This document shows, piece after piece, positions 28,425 to 32,260 of a DNA stretch of 32,260 nucleotides. The stretch covers positions 1 through 32,260 of the forward strand of contig NZ_AUCA01000037.1 of NCBI RefSeq assembly GCF_000429525.1, in the 5' to 3' direction. A model generated the notes under the pieces. That model worked only from the letters and a program-made list of their open reading frames with translations, ran no database searches and was not told the origin of the DNA. The position numbers and the translations under genes were made by a program. How positions within the stretch are numbered: the first letter of the stretch is position 1; every line of letters begins with the position of its first letter. The stretch is from Alicyclobacillus contaminans DSM 17975 (GTDB lineage: Bacteria; Bacillota; Bacilli; Alicyclobacillales; Alicyclobacillaceae).

Positions 28425-31400
28425 GTGGCGAGTGAAGAGGTCAGCAGTCTAAAAGTCACCGTCAACATGGATACGGTTGGCTTCCAGGATGGAATCTCGA
28501 AGATCAATCGGCAACTGCAGATAGCAAAGTCGGAGTTCGAAGCAGCCTCGGCTTCACTGGGCGACTTCGGCAGCATTACGGACCGTCTCAACGTCAAAAC
28601 CGAGTCACTGACGAAGCAGATTGATCTGCAACGGCAGAAAGTTGACCTGCTGCAAAGAGCAGTAGCCCAGAGCGCTGCAGAGAAGGGTGAAGACAGTAAA
28701 CAGACTGACTTGTTGACCATCAAGCTGAACAAGGCTCAGGCGCAATTGGCTGCCATGCAGAACGAACTGACCCGGACCACGCAAGAGTTGTCTGGCAATG
28801 CGGAAAGCATGAAAGCCGCTGCGGCCGAGGCCGACTCAATTGGTGGCCTCTTCAGTCGCCTCGGTTCTACCATCAAGACGGCTCTCGTATTCACGGGTGT
28901 CTACACGGGCATCGACGCTATAGGCAGTGCGTTCAAGTCCGTCATCACGACCGGCATGGACTTTGAGTCGGAAATGTCCAAGGTCCGCGCGCTGGCAGGC
29001 GGCACGCAAGCTGACTTTGAGCGGTTACGTGCTGCAGCGGTACAGCTAGGGGCCCAATCGGTGTTTTCAGCCAGCCAAGTCGCAGAGGGCATGCAGAACC
29101 TGGCGGCAGCCGGCTTTTCGACCAACCAGATCCTTGCGGCCATGCCTGGTGTGCTGAACGCCGCTGCAGCATCTGGGGAGGACTTCGCGTCCGTCTCTGA
29201 CATCATGGTATCTACCATGTCTGCCTTTGGGATGCAGGCCAGTTCCATGAGTCACATTGCAGACGTTCTGGCGGCCTCCGCCAACGCATCGGCAGTCAGC
29301 ATCGGAGATATCGGTCAGACACTGCAGTATGCGGCTCCGGTCGCCAAGGCGGCCGGCGTCAGCCTTGAGCAGTTGGCCGCTGATATCGCGGTCATGGGCA
29401 ATGCCGGTATCAAAGGCTCGGATGCCGGTACCGCGCTCCGTGCAGCGCTGGTTCGCCTGGCCGATCCCCCGAAGGATGCAGCAACTGCGCTGAAAGCGTT
29501 GGGGGTCTCGGTGACAGACGCGCACGGCAAAATGGTGCCGTTCAATCAACTCATCGAGGAACTACACACCAAGTTCCAAAACCTGAGCCAGGCACAACAA
29601 TTGCAAGCGGCATCTGCCATCTTCGGTCAGGATGCACTGAGCGGGATGATGACGCTCATCCAGGCATCTCCCGCGCAGATCGAGCAGTTTACGAAGGCGT
29701 TCATCAACTCCAATGGCGCCGCTCAAAAGATGGCTGACACGATGAACGACAACCTCAAGGGGTCCCTGCAACAGTTGGGAGGAGCCTTTGAGTCGGCATC
29801 CATAACCATAGAAGGAGCGCTTGAACCCGTACTCAGACGAATCGTCGATGGTATCACTTCAGTAGTCAGCGTGATCTCCGCGAAGAATCCCGGACAGGCA
29901 TTTGCCGCTCTCTTTCCTCCGGCTATCCGGACTGGCGTTGATGCGTTTGCGAACTCAATCAAGGCCGCCATGACGGATATCAAACAAGCGTTTGGAGACC
30001 AATCGATCACAGCGCGAGCCAAGCAGTTTTTCGCCTCGCTCAACATTGGCCCGGCGGTATCGCAAGGTCTCAAGGACATCGGCAAGGACATTCAGGCCAT
30101 TACGGCGCTATTCACAGGGAATACCGGGCAGTTTAGGTCCCTTGCTCAATCCTTGCAGGTGCCTCCGCAAGTCCAGCAACTGTTTGTGAACCTTGCGAAT
30201 ACGATGCGCGACATATATCAGGTGATTGCGCCTGCATTAGTTTCGATATTTCAACAGATTTTTGGATACATCAAACAGAATGGACCAGAGATAGTAGCTG
30301 CTGTCAAGAACATCATAAATGCTGTAGATGCTGTTCTTAATGCCTTTTGGCCTGTAATCAAGGCGCTTGTGATTGATACATTGCAGTCCATCATGGACAC
30401 CATCAAGAACGCCGTGAAGGTGATTGAGGATGTTATCAGCGCTTTTGCGGATCTGTTCACCGGCAACTGGAGCAAACTGTGGAGCGACATTAAGAGTCTT
30501 GCCACGGATGGCTTGAAACTGCTGTGGGATCTGTTCCAGCTGTGGATTGGCTCGAAGATTGGTGCCGTTCTCAAGGGTGTCTCCGGAATCTTTGGAAAGT
30601 ACATCGGTGACGCCATGGGCAAGATGGGGTCTGCCGTGCAGTCGGGATGGGAAGCCATCGTTAAATACTTCTCTGGACGCGCATCCTACTTCGGAGATTT
30701 GGTAAAAAAGGCGTTTGACGTGGTAACGAAGATTCCAGCCGACATGATCAAGGCTGGTAAGGACATCGTGAACGGGCTGTGGCAAGGCATCGCCAATATG
30801 GGGGCGACCCTGAAAGCGAACATCTCAAGTTTCATAGACGAGCACATCCCGAAGGTTGTGCGCGATGTTCTTGGCATCCACTCTCCGTCCCGTGTCATGG
30901 CTGAGGTCGGTACCAACGTGGGGGCGGGTCTGCAGCAAGGCATACAGCAGTCAAGCTCCAAGGTGCAGTCGGCCAGCAAGTCGATGGCGGACAAGGTGAC
31001 TGCAGGTGTGCAGGCGTCCGCCAAAACGTCCAAAACCGTAGTCAAGCAGACGGCTGAGGACATTGTGCAGGCGTTTCTGGACGGGCTCCAGACCAAGATG
31101 GCACCATTGCAGCAGACGCTGGACCAACTCCAAGCGAGATTGCAGTTCCGCAAGGACCAGGGCAACACTGCGGCGGTCACCGAGACGACACAGGAGATAG
31201 TCAATGCTTACAAGCAGCAGCTGACACAGCTTCAAAACGCGATGAACTCCATCAACGCGGAGATCAAGAAGTTCAACCCGAAAACGCAGGCTGATCAGAT
31301 AGCCAAGCTCAAGGATGAGTATAGTCAGTTGGCCGTGCAGTGGTGGAACGACCGGGACGCCCTGACCCAACTGACCGCCCAGGCAGACAAGGCCACTACA

Positions 31401-32260
31401 ACAGTTACCAACCTGCTCAATGCGGCCGACAATGCTACGTCCGCGACGGACAAGCAGATCCAGACGTTGCAGGCGCAAATGCAGGACCTGAAGGACGCCG
31501 GTCAGGACACATCCTCTGTGGCGAAGCAGATTGGGGACGCGTACAACCAGGAGATCAAGTCCATCCAGTCGTCCATAAACAGCCTGCAGACCGAACTGAA
31601 GAAACTGAACCCGAAGACTCAGGCTGACTTGGTGCAACAGGTCAAGGACAAGATCGCTGACCTGAACACCGAGCTTTGGAACACGAAGGACGCACTGGAG
31701 CAAATCAATACCGAAGCGTTCCAGTCCGCTGCCGATACGTTTAAGTCCACCACCGATCAAGATCTGAGCGCGATGCAGACTGCCATGCAAAACGAGTTGT
31801 CTGCTATCCAGCAAGCCCATCAGCAAGCATTAGCCGCGTTCGATGCAGAGACAAAACAGCTGGAAGATCAGATAGATGCACAACTGGCTGCCCTGCAACA
31901 GACTCAGACACAAGATGACAGAGCGAGCCAGCAGCAAAGCTGGGACTCTCAGATGGAAGATCTACAGCATCAGTTGGCCGTGGCTCAGATGATGAACGAT
32001 CCCAGGACGGTTAAACAGGTACAAGACCAGATTGACCAACTCAACCAGCAGATCGCTGCGCAACAGCGGCAGTGGGCTATCCAAGACCAGGAACAGGCGC
32101 TTCAGCAACAGAAGCAGGCGCTCGATGCGCAACGTGAGCAGCAGCGACAAGCCCTCGATCAGGAGTGGCAAGACCGGGAAGCTGCTTTTCAGAAGCAGAT
32201 GGACCAAGAAATGCAACAGTTCCAAGCTTTGCAAACAGCACTTGTGCAGGCCATATCCAC
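28425..32260 (+). CDS. Tail tape measure protein (3' partial)
   Basis: More than 1278 aa; GTG 28425 and open to the end. An N-terminal coiled coil (SSLKVTVNMDTVGFQDGISK ... RLNVKTESLTKQIDLQRQKV) leads into the TP901 core (MDFESEMSKVRALAGGTQAD; FSASQVAEGMQNLAAAGFS; GNAGIKGSDAGTALRAALVRL), membrane-prone segments (LVFTGVYTGIDAIGSAF) and HIPKVVRDVLGIHSPSRVMAEVG. Beyond about residue 880 are helical repeats about 111 residues apart, then a Gln-rich coiled coil. It sets tail length and may form the genome exit channel. Confidence 0.96.
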   Translation, partial: MASEEVSSLKVTVNMDTVGFQDGISKINRQLQIAKSEFEAASASLGDFGSITDRLNVKTESLTKQIDLQRQKVDLLQRAVAQSAAEKGEDSKQTDLLTIKLNKAQAQLAAMQNELTRTTQELSGNAESMKAAAAEADSIGGLFSRLGSTIKTALVFTGVYTGIDAIGSAFKSVITTGMDFESEMSKVRALAGGTQADFERLRAAAVQLGAQSVFSASQVAEGMQNLAAAGFSTNQILAAMPGVLNAAAASGEDFASVSDIMVSTMSAFGMQASSMSHIADVLAASANASAVSIGDIGQTLQYAAPVAKAAGVSLEQLAADIAVMGNAGIKGSDAGTALRAALVRLADPPKDAATALKALGVSVTDAHGKMVPFNQLIEELHTKFQNLSQAQQLQAASAIFGQDALSGMMTLIQASPAQIEQFTKAFINSNGAAQKMADTMNDNLKGSLQQLGGAFESASITIEGALEPVLRRIVDGITSVVSVISAKNPGQAFAALFPPAIRTGVDAFANSIKAAMTDIKQAFGDQSITARAKQFFASLNIGPAVSQGLKDIGKDIQAITALFTGNTGQFRSLAQSLQVPPQVQQLFVNLANTMRDIYQVIAPALVSIFQQIFGYIKQNGPEIVAAVKNIINAVDAVLNAFWPVIKALVIDTLQSIMDTIKNAVKVIEDVISAFADLFTGNWSKLWSDIKSLATDGLKLLWDLFQLWIGSKIGAVLKGVSGIFGKYIGDAMGKMGSAVQSGWEAIVKYFSGRASYFGDLVKKAFDVVTKIPADMIKAGKDIVNGLWQGIANMGATLKANISSFIDEHIPKVVRDVLGIHSPSRVMAEVGTNVGAGLQQGIQQSSSKVQSASKSMADKVTAGVQASAKTSKTVVKQTAEDIVQAFLDGLQTKMAPLQQTLDQLQARLQFRKDQGNTAAVTETTQEIVNAYKQQLTQLQNAMNSINAEIKKFNPKTQADQIAKLKDEYSQLAVQWWNDRDALTQLTAQADKATTTVTNLLNAADNATSATDKQIQTLQAQMQDLKDAGQDTSSVAKQIGDAYNQEIKSIQSSINSLQTELKKLNPKTQADLVQQVKDKIADLNTELWNTKDALEQINTEAFQSAADTFKSTTDQDLSAMQTAMQNELSAIQQAHQQALAAFDAETKQLEDQIDAQLAALQQTQTQDDRASQQQSWDSQMEDLQHQLAVAQMMNDPRTVKQVQDQIDQLNQQIAAQQRQWAIQDQEQALQQQKQALDAQREQQRQALDQEWQDREAAFQKQMDQEMQQFQALQTALVQAIS

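Noticed and set aside
30951-31826. Minus-strand ORF of 291 codons in the tape measure region
   Set aside because: Leu/Val/Arg-rich antisense of a Gln-rich coiled coil; no start signal.

Overview
The window is one contiguous stretch of a tailed-phage genome (prophage or free phage) of the long-tailed, HK97-fold, cos-packaging type. GGAGG-type ribosome sites, many GTG/TTG starts, RecU, a YmaF-family protein and a YneA-like LysM protein point to a Bacillota (Bacillales) host. The base composition is fairly GC-rich, so a host like Alicyclobacillus or a relative is plausible; that host name is inference only. Almost every gene is on the + strand in tight overlapping runs (ATGA, GTGA, TGATG). No integrase, repressor or lysis genes are seen, so both genome ends lie outside the window.

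Region 1, about 1-11270, is the early/replication operon: YqaJ-type exonuclease, ERF annealing protein, SSB, a small membrane LysM protein, a replication initiator with a winged-helix-like N-terminus, and a DnaB-type helicase. A run of small accessory genes follows, including a DUF5131 protein that has lost its usual Cys motif, a DUF4406 protein, an MT-A70 methyltransferase, RecU and a MazG-like protein. The run ends with a coiled-coil HTH protein and a clear terminator at 11298-11325.

Region 2, 11330-15607, starts at a strong promoter bracketed by two 17-bp operators. It reads through two small proteins, a protein with three homing-endonuclease-associated repeats, and the C-terminal scrap of a SNF2-type helicase. 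That scrap is interrupted by an intact IS200/IS605 element (tnpA + tnpB, minus strand). The IS boundaries can be set to the base, because removing 13352-15066 restores the helicase frame. An ArpU-like regulator closes the region.

Region 3, 15608-18150, is the most unusual part. It has a 17-bp palindrome, a riboswitch-like structured leader with an anti-Shine-Dalgarno segment, two small genes, a second dense block of hairpins with no gene in it, and then a cargo-like cassette. The cassette holds an unknown gene, an antisense zinc-ribbon gene, a further unknown gene, and a YmaF gene, with two near-identical terminators.

Region 4, 18159-32260, is the packaging and morphogenesis operon in canonical order: HNH, cos-like region, TerS, TerL, small membrane protein, portal, ClpP-like protease with an extra C-terminal part, major capsid, head-tail connectors, major tail protein, tail assembly chaperones with a -1 frameshift, and a tape measure protein running off the end. 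Terminator-like hairpins inside the membrane-protein and protease genes suggest that late expression is stepped.
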